DNA of 22,167 nucleotides. Origin: a virus. The stretch is taken from positions 1-22,167 of the IMG/VR virus record IMGVR_UViG_3300046425_000521. One strand, written 5' to 3'. Position 1 is the stretch's first letter; each line of letters starts with the position of its first letter. Shown one piece after another: positions 1-6,286 of the stretch. The notes below the pieces were generated by a model. The model was not told where the DNA came from. It saw only the letters and a list, made by a program, of their open reading frames with translations, and searched no databases. Position numbers and translations under genes: made by a program.

Positions 1-76
1 GTCGAATTTTAAATCACTTTTGTATAACCATATATATGATATAGTCTGTGGCATAGAGTATTTAGGTATATGAAAT
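1..76 (+). other. AT-rich leader before terS
   Basis: This stretch is much richer in A and T than the genes that follow and has no convincing reading frame. It holds hexamers resembling a -10 box (TATAAC at 23-28, TATGAT at 35-40), but I see no -35 partner at the right distance inside the window, so a promoter is only possible. AGG at 64-66 could act as a weak ribosome binding site for the ATG at 77. Packaging sites often lie near terS in such phages, but nothing here identifies one. Confidence 0.3.
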
Positions 77-517
77 ATGGCCCGTGTAGCGCAGCGGCAC
101 CGCCAGGATTCGGTTATGGGAGCGGTTGCCCAGTTCCAGCGAAGGGAAGTAAGCATCCCGCCATCGATGGAAAAGGTGCTTGAACAAGACCCTGCACTGA
201 AACAGATGTTTGCCGAGTACACGAGCTTACGCACCGCGGATAACTGGCGTGACGTGGAGTTATTCATGGTTTTCGATGCGGTTAAGTTGCGCCGGAAGCT
301 GGATAACTTAGATCTACAGCTGGCAGTTGAGGCCGATGTATTGTCCGATGATAAGGGCAAGGGTGCGATCAATCCGCTTTGGACTCACTGGCAGAATCTG
401 CACAAGCTGCATGACTCTAAGCTTAGGGCTTGTGGGATATTCGATGTTGCTCAGCAGGCCAGGACCAACGGTTCGATAGCGATTAAGGACATAGATCCAG
501 ACGATGACACAATCTGA
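77..517 (+). CDS. terS: Terminase small subunit (P27-like)
   Basis: Probable small terminase subunit, which recognises the phage packaging site and loads DNA onto the large subunit. The 146-residue length is usual for the family. The layout fits P27-type TerS: a basic N-terminus, a DNWRDVELF helix start near residue 55, a long helical middle with KLRRKLDNLDLQL, then KGKGAINPLW followed by a helix, as in the family's G-x-x-x-NP element. The C-terminus is acidic (DIDPDDD). The strongest support is position: it ends 14 nt inside the start of terL. The ATG at 77 has only a weak AGG upstream; an in-frame ATG at 116 is an alternative start. The family call is from pattern recall, not a search. Confidence 0.75.
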   Translation: MARVAQRHRQDSVMGAVAQFQRREVSIPPSMEKVLEQDPALKQMFAEYTSLRTADNWRDVELFMVFDAVKLRRKLDNLDLQLAVEADVLSDDKGKGAINPLWTHWQNLHKLHDSKLRACGIFDVAQQARTNGSIAIKDIDPDDDTI

Positions 518-2039
518 TCTGCTGTCCGATAAGATTATTGAGTTCATTACCCGCCATATCAAGGTGCCGGAAGGCGCCAAGGTTGGTGAGCCGATGGAGT
601 TGGCTCCATTCCAGATTGAGTTCATTCGTGATGTCTATGACAACGAATCGAAGACTAGGCGAGCCATTCTCAGCATGGCTAGGAAGAACGGCAAAACGGC
701 GCTAATCGCCGCTTTGTTGCTGGCTCATCTGTGTTCAACCGCATTACGCCGGCCAAACGCCAGCATTGTGTCTGCGGCCGCTACCCGGGATCAGGCGGCA
801 TTGGTGTTTGACCTTGCCGTTAAGATGATTCAGCTGAACCCGGCTCTGTCGACGCTCACACGCATCATACCGTCGAGTAAGACGATCATAGGGCTGAAGG
901 CCAATACTACGTACAAAGCCCTGTCAGCGGACGCACAGAGCGCCCACGGGCTTTCTCCTGCCGTACTCATCTCAGATGAGGCTGGTCAGATCGTGGGCCC
1001 GTCGAATAAGTTCATCGACGCATTGATTACGTCCCAGGGCGCACATGAAAATCCGTTACAGATATTTATCAGCACTCAGGCCGCTAATGACGCTGATTTG
1101 CTGTCATCCCTGATTGACGATGCGATTAAGTCGGATGACCCGAAAACGGTTGTTCATATCTATCGGGCCGATGATGACTGCGATCTGATGGATCGAGAGC
1201 AGTGGAAGAAGGCCAATCCAGGTTTGGGGCTTTTCCGGTCGGAGGAAGATCTGGCTGAGCAGCTGCACCAGGCCAGCAGATTGCCGTCAATGGAGGCGAT
1301 GAGCCGCAATTTGCTACTCAATTGCCGCATTTCGCTAGAGAGGCAGGCTTTTGCACCTAAGATTGTTGCGGATAATAACGGTGAATCTGATTGGGCTGTG
1401 TTCCGCAGTAACACTGTTTATGCGGGCCTGGACCTGTCCAAGGTCAATGACCTGACCGCTTGTGTGCTGGCGGCGGATGATGGTGAGCATATCCACCTGA
1501 AGACGCTTTCGTTCACGCCATTGGGCGGAATCAGGGAGCGGGCCAACCGGGATAGGGTTCCTTACGATGTTTGGGCCGATCAGGACATACTGTATGCGCC
1601 TCCCGGTGAGACGCTGGATTACGAGATGATTTGCGAGTGGCTTACGATGCTACTTGATGATCAGGGTGTTGAGGTGTCTGGCGTATATTTTGACCGCTGG
1701 AGGGCAAAGGAGTTCTTTAAGGCGGCTGATGAGAAAGGGTTTGCCACTCTGGCGCATCGAGAGGGTATTGGTCAGGGCTATCAGTCTATGTCTCCGCGGC
1801 TTGAGGCGTTTGAGACTGCCTTACTGCAGAAGCGCCTGAAGATGGATAATAACGCCGTGCTGAATATGGGTCTTGCTGCCGCCATTGCAGTGTCAGATCC
1901 TAGTGGCAATCGCAAGCTGTCCAAGCCAAAGGAGCACGGGCCGAAAATTGATGCGGTTGTTGCTGCACTGATGGCAGTTTACCCCTGTGTTCACAAGCCG
2001 GAAGAAATGGGTAGCGACCTAAGCTTCTGGGTTGCTTGA
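504..2039 (+). CDS. terL: Terminase large subunit (ATPase-nuclease)
   Basis: DNA packaging motor: an N-terminal ATPase pumps DNA through the portal and a C-terminal RNase H-like nuclease cuts the concatemer. Residues 57-65 (SMARKNGKT) form the Terminase_1-type Walker A. Residues 153-159 (AVLISDE) form Walker B with catalytic E159. IFISTQA (187-193) fits the coupling motif. In the nuclease half, D310 (YAGLDLS), D397 (YFDRW) and D483 (KIDAVVA) sit where the metal-binding acidic residues are expected, and GQGYQSMSP (424-431 region) is a typical family signature. The length of 511 residues is normal and every key motif is present, so the protein looks functional. It overlaps terS by 14 nt, suggesting translational coupling. 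Its stop codon lies inside the TTGACA of a candidate promoter. Confidence 0.95.
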   Translation: MTQSDLLSDKIIEFITRHIKVPEGAKVGEPMELAPFQIEFIRDVYDNESKTRRAILSMARKNGKTALIAALLLAHLCSTALRRPNASIVSAAATRDQAALVFDLAVKMIQLNPALSTLTRIIPSSKTIIGLKANTTYKALSADAQSAHGLSPAVLISDEAGQIVGPSNKFIDALITSQGAHENPLQIFISTQAANDADLLSSLIDDAIKSDDPKTVVHIYRADDDCDLMDREQWKKANPGLGLFRSEEDLAEQLHQASRLPSMEAMSRNLLLNCRISLERQAFAPKIVADNNGESDWAVFRSNTVYAGLDLSKVNDLTACVLAADDGEHIHLKTLSFTPLGGIRERANRDRVPYDVWADQDILYAPPGETLDYEMICEWLTMLLDDQGVEVSGVYFDRWRAKEFFKAADEKGFATLAHREGIGQGYQSMSPRLEAFETALLQKRLKMDNNAVLNMGLAAAIAVSDPSGNRKLSKPKEHGPKIDAVVAALMAVYPCVHKPEEMGSDLSFWVA

Positions 2040-2064
2040 CATACCCATATCTTGTGGTTATCTT
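2036..2064 (+). promoter_or_regulatory. Candidate sigma70 promoter for the head genes
   Basis: A perfect TTGACA at 2036-2041 is followed, after exactly 17 bp, by TATCTT at 2059-2064 (four of six matches to TATAAT). Transcription would start near 2071, ahead of the protease and capsid genes. It lies at the only sizeable gap between terL and the head genes. It is the best -35/-10 pair I found by eye; other TTGACA hits in the window lack a -10 box. No expression evidence is available. Confidence 0.5.
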
Positions 2065-2086
2065 CGGCCTATCCGGGCTAATACCA

Positions 2087-2096
2087 CTACATGTAG
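2087..2096. promoter_or_regulatory. Perfect 10-bp palindrome, possible operator
   Basis: CTACATGTAG is a perfect palindrome about 16 nt downstream of the predicted transcription start of the candidate promoter. Its position would suit a repressor operator or a small mRNA structure in the leader. A 10-bp palindrome can occur by chance, and no second copy was noticed, so this is only a candidate. Confidence 0.2.
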
Positions 2097-2104
2097 AAGT
2101 ATAT

Positions 2105-2230
2105 ATGTCAAGGGAAAGGCCAACAAAGCAGGTTCGTAAACCAGATCGAGGCAACGGTTCTGGGGCTAGTTCACGCCCAGTTAATACCGGTCGGGCCTGG
2201 TCTGATGGATTTGCAATGCCTTTGGCTTGA
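2105..2230 (+). CDS. Possible 41-residue basic peptide
   Basis: A short frame starts at ATG 2105 and ends 26 nt inside the protease gene. The product is rich in Arg, Lys, Gly and Ser, with no recognised motif. There is no convincing ribosome binding site, only AGAAG a few bases upstream. The protease frame is also open across this stretch back to 2097, and that reading has a more protein-like composition, so this peptide may not be real. A longer TTG-started version from 2036 would add a hydrophobic N-terminus but has no ribosome binding site either. Confidence 0.2.
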   Translation: MSRERPTKQVRKPDRGNGSGASSRPVNTGRAWSDGFAMPLA

Positions 2231-3023
2231 GGCCGATTTATATACCCAAGAAGCAGCAATTGATTGGGCAATAGAGCACGGGTTTACAGCAGACAACATT
2301 CGACAGCGTGAAGTCGAAGGTATCGTCACTCATCACATCATCGTTCAGTGGGAGCCTGACCAGGCTATCCCAGGGACATTTCGTTCTAACTACGAAGGCT
2401 GGCCGAAAGGCATTTCTGCCACATTTGCGGAGCGTGGATCTATGGATCAGGAAAGCACTAAAGCTTATTCAACCCTAACCATTAAGAAGCTTGATAACGG
2501 TAAAGATCATTTTACGATCACCGGCATCGCTTCTACGCCAACCCCTGACCGGGATGGTGACATTGTTGAGCCAAAGGGAGCCAAGTTCAATTTACCGTTC
2601 CCGCTGCTGGCGTCACACGATCACGATTTGCCCGTGGGCCAGGTAACCAAAGCTGAAGTTACGCCTGTCGGCATTGAGATTGAGGCAGAGCTGCCGAAAG
2701 ACTCAGGTCTTGAGTATGTAGACCGTGCCATCAAGCAAGTTAAGGCCGGTCTTATCCGGGCATTTTCTATCGGCTTCCGGCCGTTGCAGTCAGAGCCACT
2801 TAAGTCTGGCGGCCGGCTTTTTAAGCAGATAGAGATCTTTGAGACATCATTAGTGGCCATCCCGGCTAATGCAGATGCTGGGATTGCGACCATTAAACAG
2901 TATTCATCCACACCCTTAGACTGTGACGAAGAGCTCTTCGACTATGAGTCTGAGCGTGAGGACAGAATGAAGCGCGCGGCCGTTGCGCTTAAGAAAGCAG
3001 ATGCCTTCCTCTCTAGAGGCTAG
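2205..3023 (+). CDS. HK97-family prohead protease
   Basis: Maturation protease that is packaged in the prohead and removes the scaffold part of the capsid protein before DNA filling. The core begins near residue 86 (KAYSTLTIK) and shows the family hallmarks: GIASTPTPDRDGDIVEP (108-123 region), ASHDHDLPVGQ with H138, AFSIGF with S188, and FETSLVAIP with E213. These fit the expected His, Ser and Glu catalytic positions. Residues 1-79 are an extra N-terminal segment (AAIDWAIEHGF and onwards) resembling domains seen ahead of some phage proteases. A second start, ATG 2442 (M80), has GGAG at 2429-2432 and would give a classical core-length protease, while ATG 2205 has no clear ribosome binding site. 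The C-terminal 40 residues are charged and helical. The capsid gene follows after 34 nt. Confidence 0.9.
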   Translation: MDLQCLWLEADLYTQEAAIDWAIEHGFTADNIRQREVEGIVTHHIIVQWEPDQAIPGTFRSNYEGWPKGISATFAERGSMDQESTKAYSTLTIKKLDNGKDHFTITGIASTPTPDRDGDIVEPKGAKFNLPFPLLASHDHDLPVGQVTKAEVTPVGIEIEAELPKDSGLEYVDRAIKQVKAGLIRAFSIGFRPLQSEPLKSGGRLFKQIEIFETSLVAIPANADAGIATIKQYSSTPLDCDEELFDYESEREDRMKRAAVALKKADAFLSRG

Positions 3024-3045
3024 GTGATTTTTACACACTAATATC

Positions 3046-3051
3046 AAGGAG
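3046..3051 (+). promoter_or_regulatory. Strong ribosome binding site of the capsid gene
   Basis: AAGGAG ends 6 nt before ATG 3058. It is one of the best sites in the window, matches the need for hundreds of capsid subunits, and fixes the start codon of the capsid gene. Confidence 0.8.
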
Positions 3052-3057
3052 ACGATA

Positions 3058-4377
3058 ATGTCTACCGCAGAAAAAATCGTAGCGGCCGAAGCAAAGGCCA
3101 TTGAGTTGAAGGACGCTCTGACTGCAGAGTCGAAGTCCTACGAAGAAGGCAACGAAGAGTCAGCCGTTGTCATTGATGAGTTGATCGAAGGTATCGACGT
3201 TGCTGAAGCAGAGGTTAAGCGCCTCCGCGGCATCGAAGAGCGCCTGAAGACTAAGGCTGTTGCAGTAGAATCTACTCCTGTACAGGCTCCTGGTGTTCAC
3301 ACGATCAAGCGCATTGAGCCAGTTGATCGTTTGGTAATGAACGCTGCAGCGAAGTTTGAGTCAGTTATCACTGGCCGGCCTATTGATCAGGTTATCGATC
3401 GTTATGCTGGTGCTGATGACACTGTTAAGGCTGTTGCTTCTATCGTCAACAAGGGTGCAGCAGCTCCCGCGATGACGAATGTTGAGGGCTGGGCAGCTGA
3501 GCTCTGCAGAGAGTCAATTGCAGAATTCATGGAGCTCCTTCAGCCAGAGGCTATCCTGCCTAACATGGGTCTTACGCCTATTGATTTTGGCAACTCTGCC
3601 AGCATCAAGATTCCATACCGTGAGCAGTCGCCAAACTTGGCTGGTGCTTTCCGGGCGGAAGGCGCACCTATCCGCGTTGGACAAGCGGCATTGGGTAGCA
3701 AGACTCTGACACCTAAGACCATCGCTGTAATCTCAACCGCGTCAGAAGAGATCGTCCGTCGATCAACTCCTGCCATTATGGGTGAGTTCCGACGTTGGAT
3801 CGTAGAAGATACTTCGGTTGCCCTTGATCAGGCATTCCTGAGTGCCTTCGCTGGTGATGATGTTACTCCTGCTGGATTGCAGGCGATTGCGGCTACTCCG
3901 CACATTGATGCTACTGGCAAGGATGCTATGACTGTCTTGGGCGAAGCTGTAGTCGCTCTGACGGCTAACAGCATGGGCCGACGTGCAGTATGGGTAATGT
4001 CAGAATCTAACCGTATGGCGCTTCTGTGGGCTACCAACGCTGTTGGTGCTCCTATGTTCCCAGAGCTTGCTCAGGGCACTTTGCGCGGCTACCCAGTTGT
4101 CTCTTCGGTCACTGCACCGAATGACAAGGTATGGTTGGTAGACACTGCGAACTTTGTATTGGCGATGGATCCGCCTGAGTTCATGGAGTCAACTGAAGCG
4201 ACTGTCCACATGGAGCAGACACAAGCAGACGTATCGCCTATCGTTGATGGCACTGCAGCTGATCCCGTGCGTAGCTTCTATCAGACGTACACTCGCGGAA
4301 TTCGCATGGTGCTCTTTACCGACTGGGCCGAATTGCGAAGTGGATCTGTTCAGCAGATCGACAACGTTGCATGGTAA
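3058..4377 (+). CDS. HK97-fold major capsid protein
   Basis: Forms the icosahedral shell. The first 67 or so residues are highly charged and predicted helical or coiled-coil (EKIVAAEAKAIELKDAL and onwards), as expected for the delta domain that acts as a built-in scaffold and is removed by the upstream protease. A linker rich in Pro, Val and Thr (about 68-82) may hold the cleavage site. The shell domain follows, with typical family text: the N-arm region, FRAEGAPIRVGQA (198-210), TLTPKTIAVISTASEEIVRRS (217-236 region) and a C-terminal GIRMVLFTDWA. The length of 439 residues fits a protein carrying its own delta domain. No separate scaffold gene is seen. The gene is closed by an intrinsic terminator. 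The fold call is firm; the exact cleavage point cannot be read from sequence. Confidence 0.94.
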   Translation: MSTAEKIVAAEAKAIELKDALTAESKSYEEGNEESAVVIDELIEGIDVAEAEVKRLRGIEERLKTKAVAVESTPVQAPGVHTIKRIEPVDRLVMNAAAKFESVITGRPIDQVIDRYAGADDTVKAVASIVNKGAAAPAMTNVEGWAAELCRESIAEFMELLQPEAILPNMGLTPIDFGNSASIKIPYREQSPNLAGAFRAEGAPIRVGQAALGSKTLTPKTIAVISTASEEIVRRSTPAIMGEFRRWIVEDTSVALDQAFLSAFAGDDVTPAGLQAIAATPHIDATGKDAMTVLGEAVVALTANSMGRRAVWVMSESNRMALLWATNAVGAPMFPELAQGTLRGYPVVSSVTAPNDKVWLVDTANFVLAMDPPEFMESTEATVHMEQTQADVSPIVDGTAADPVRSFYQTYTRGIRMVLFTDWAELRSGSVQQIDNVAW

Positions 4378-4385
4378 AAATGAAC

Positions 4386-4407
4386 GGCGGCCTTCGGGCC
4401 GCCTTTT
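4386..4407 (+). terminator. Intrinsic terminator with UUCG tetraloop
   Basis: GGCGGCC (4386-4392) pairs perfectly with GGCCGCC (4397-4403) around the loop TTCG, giving the extra-stable C(UUCG)G closing arrangement, and is followed by TTTT at 4404-4407. It starts 8 nt after the capsid stop. The short U run may allow partial read-through into the genes downstream. Confidence 0.85.
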
Positions 4408-4412
4408 CCGTT

Positions 4413-4418
4413 AGGAGG
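4413..4418 (+). promoter_or_regulatory. Consensus ribosome binding site AGGAGG
   Basis: A perfect AGGAGG lies 4 nt before ATG 4423, directly after the capsid terminator. It supports the start of the small gene at 4423 and its strong translation. Confidence 0.75.
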
Positions 4419-4422
4419 AATC

Positions 4423-4668
4423 ATGATAGCTGGTGAAACACTGTGGGTTCATAAGCGAACCATAGAATTAAATGGCAAGACGGGTTTTCAGCAGGTTATG
4501 GAACCTGTTTATACCCAGCTTGTTGACGGTGATGCGGCTCAAGACCCAACTGGATTGAGCGCAAACAGCCTAGAGGTATTCGATTACTTCGCAGATCCTG
4601 TATCTGTTGCCCCAGGGCCTGACCCTGAGCCAGAGCCTGAGCCTGAGCCAGAGCCTGAGCCTGAGTAA
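4423..4668 (+). CDS. Small head-region protein with Pro-Glu tail
   Basis: An 81-residue protein of unknown function. Residues 7-58 form a small domain beginning LWVHKRTIELNGKTGF. The last 16 residues are PD followed by seven Pro-Glu pairs, a stiff and strongly acidic tail. The domain is clearly related to the product of the next gene: both share W-V-x-KRT-x-EL-x-G-x-TGF near the start, a DP-x-G in the middle and F-x-x-PVS at the end. The position between capsid and portal genes and the strong ribosome binding site suggest an abundant virion or head-assembly protein such as a decoration protein, but nothing in the sequence proves this. Confidence 0.75.
   Translation: MIAGETLWVHKRTIELNGKTGFQQVMEPVYTQLVDGDAAQDPTGLSANSLEVFDYFADPVSVAPGPDPEPEPEPEPEPEPE
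4624..4665 (+). repeat. Seven 6-bp units coding Pro-Glu
   Basis: Seven consecutive CCTGAG or CCAGAG units run to the stop codon. They can also be read as two identical 18-bp blocks (CCTGAG CCAGAG CCTGAG) plus one extra unit. Because the unit is 6 bp, gain or loss of copies by slippage would change tail length without breaking the frame. Confidence 0.85.
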
Positions 4669-4680
4669 GGAGAGATTATT

Positions 4681-4971
4681 GTGGCTAAAGTGATGTGGGT
4701 GTATAAGCGCACCGTTGAGCTTAAGGGGCAGACCGGATTTATTGAGGTTCCCGATGAGTTGGTTGACGCAGCCGTTAGTAAGGACTGCGCTGAAGACCCC
4801 AAAGGTAAAACGTCCTATGCGCTTAAGCGCCGGGATCTGTTTACCAAGCCCGTCTCATTGGCGGAGAAGAAGACACGCAAGAAGAAAGCAATCGATAGCG
4901 GCTCGTTAGAGAAGGGCGCTCCCATTCAAATGGACGTAGAGTCGGTAGATGAGCCTCAGGTCGAAGATTAA
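4681..4971 (+). CDS. Small head-region protein, paralogue of preceding gene
   Basis: A 96-residue protein of unknown function with a GTG start, supported by AAGGAG ending 8 nt upstream; it begins 12 nt after the previous stop. Residues 5-60 align by eye with the preceding gene product (MWVYKRTVELKGQTGF at the start, F-x-x-PVSLA at the end), so the two genes look like a tandem duplication. The tails differ strongly: here the domain is followed by a basic stretch (EKKTRKKK, about 62-69) and then an acidic end (VDEPQVED). It overlaps the portal gene by 23 nt. A role in head assembly or decoration is inferred from position only. Confidence 0.75.
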   Translation: MAKVMWVYKRTVELKGQTGFIEVPDELVDAAVSKDCAEDPKGKTSYALKRRDLFTKPVSLAEKKTRKKKAIDSGSLEKGAPIQMDVESVDEPQVED

Positions 4972-6286
4972 GTCATGGATGCCCTTCGGTGGTGCCGAGG
5001 GGAGTAACAGGGGGCCGTTCGCAGGGTATGGCGAGTACGGCACCAGGTTTCCCTTAGGTAGCATAGAAGACGGCTACCAGCGCAATCTGACGATGCCTAA
5101 ATCGGATGGTAGAGAGATACCTACCGCTTACGCTTGTGTCATGGCTACTGCCAGAGCGGTAAGCCAGTGCCGGCCTGTACACAAAAGAATGGTCGGCAAC
5201 GATGAGTGGCAGACAGTAACCACTAGTGCTGCCTCCCGTATTTTCCGCACCCCTAACTCATATGAAACTTGGTCACAGTTCATCATGAACTCAGTGGCCG
5301 GGCTTATGTTTGACGGTGAAGCGTTTGCCATGGCATCGCGTAACAACCGTGGTGAGATTGTTAGTCTAGATCGAGCGGACAGCAACTCCTGCTCGCCTTA
5401 TGTTACGCCAGAGGAGAAGGAGCTTTTCTACGGTGTAGGCGGCAGCAACCCGTTTCTGAGCAATGAAGTAACTGTGTTGCTCCCTGCTAGAGATATTCTG
5501 CACTTGCGCACTCATTGCCCAAGGCACCCGTTAATTGGTGAGGGGCCATTGCGCAGTGCGGCATTAGCGGCCGGTGTTAACGTTGCGCTGTCTAACAGCC
5601 AGGCCCACTTCTTTTCGCAGATGAGCCGACCAAGCGGCATATTATCTACGGACAACGTATTGAACCGCGACCAGATTGAGAGCTTACGTGAGGCATGGAC
5701 AAAGCAGTCTCAGCGTATTGCCCAGGGGCATGTGCCAGTTCTCAGTGGCGGGCTTAAGTTCTCTTCTATGCATGTGACATCGCAGGATGCGCAACTTATA
5801 GAAGCGCAGCGCATGTCGATTGAGGAGATCTGTAAGGTCTACGGTACGCCATTGCCGATCATCGGTGACATGAGTCACGCAACGCTGTCTAACGTTGAGC
5901 AGATGATCTCTCTGTGGCTCTCAGTGTCTCTGGGTAGCTTCCTGGAGAACCTTGAGCAATCGTTCACGAAGATTTTTGACCTACCGACTAATGAGCGAAT
6001 AGATTTTGATACTCAGCCGTTGTTGCGTGCGGACTTTGAGGCAAGGATCACAGGCTTAACTGCGGCCATTCAAGGCGGTCTATACACAGTTAACGAGGCC
6101 CGTAAGAAGGAAGGACTGCACCCAGTTGCCAACGGCGAAGATCCCATCGTTCAGCAGCAGATGGTTCCGTTAGGCTATCAGCCACCAGAGCCCGTAGCCG
6201 CCGCGCCAGCACCCGCTGCCATAACTGAGCAGACAGAGGAGCGAGCGTTTAACGCACTGGACTTTAGGAAAGCATTGCGCAAATGA
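4949..6286 (+). CDS. Portal protein (HK97 family)
   Basis: Forms the dodecameric ring at one capsid vertex through which DNA passes and to which terminase and the connector bind. The 445-residue length is usual for HK97-type portals. Signatures include IPTAYACVMATARAVSQ (57-73), SVAGLMFDGEAFA (115-127), the DILHLRTHC strand (182-190), GEGPLRSAALAAG (197-209) and the stem/crown helices around IEEICKVYGTPLPIIGD (291-307). The C-terminus is a Pro/Ala-rich tail (about 412-428) before a short basic end. The start at 4949 (MSLRSKIKSW) is typical of the family, though it has little ribosome binding site and overlaps the previous gene by 23 nt, suggesting coupling. It stands after the capsid gene, where the usual order places it before the protease. 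Confidence 0.93.
   Translation: MSLRSKIKSWMPFGGAEGSNRGPFAGYGEYGTRFPLGSIEDGYQRNLTMPKSDGREIPTAYACVMATARAVSQCRPVHKRMVGNDEWQTVTTSAASRIFRTPNSYETWSQFIMNSVAGLMFDGEAFAMASRNNRGEIVSLDRADSNSCSPYVTPEEKELFYGVGGSNPFLSNEVTVLLPARDILHLRTHCPRHPLIGEGPLRSAALAAGVNVALSNSQAHFFSQMSRPSGILSTDNVLNRDQIESLREAWTKQSQRIAQGHVPVLSGGLKFSSMHVTSQDAQLIEAQRMSIEEICKVYGTPLPIIGDMSHATLSNVEQMISLWLSVSLGSFLENLEQSFTKIFDLPTNERIDFDTQPLLRADFEARITGLTAAIQGGLYTVNEARKKEGLHPVANGEDPIVQQQMVPLGYQPPEPVAAAPAPAAITEQTEERAFNALDFRKALRK

Noticed and set aside
2036-2104. TTG-started extension giving a 64-residue protein with a hydrophobic start
   Set aside because: No ribosome binding site precedes TTG 2036, and the bases are better explained as a promoter.
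4615-4665. Possible CRISPR-like array
   Set aside because: The repeats are 6 bp, contiguous and coding, with no spacers.
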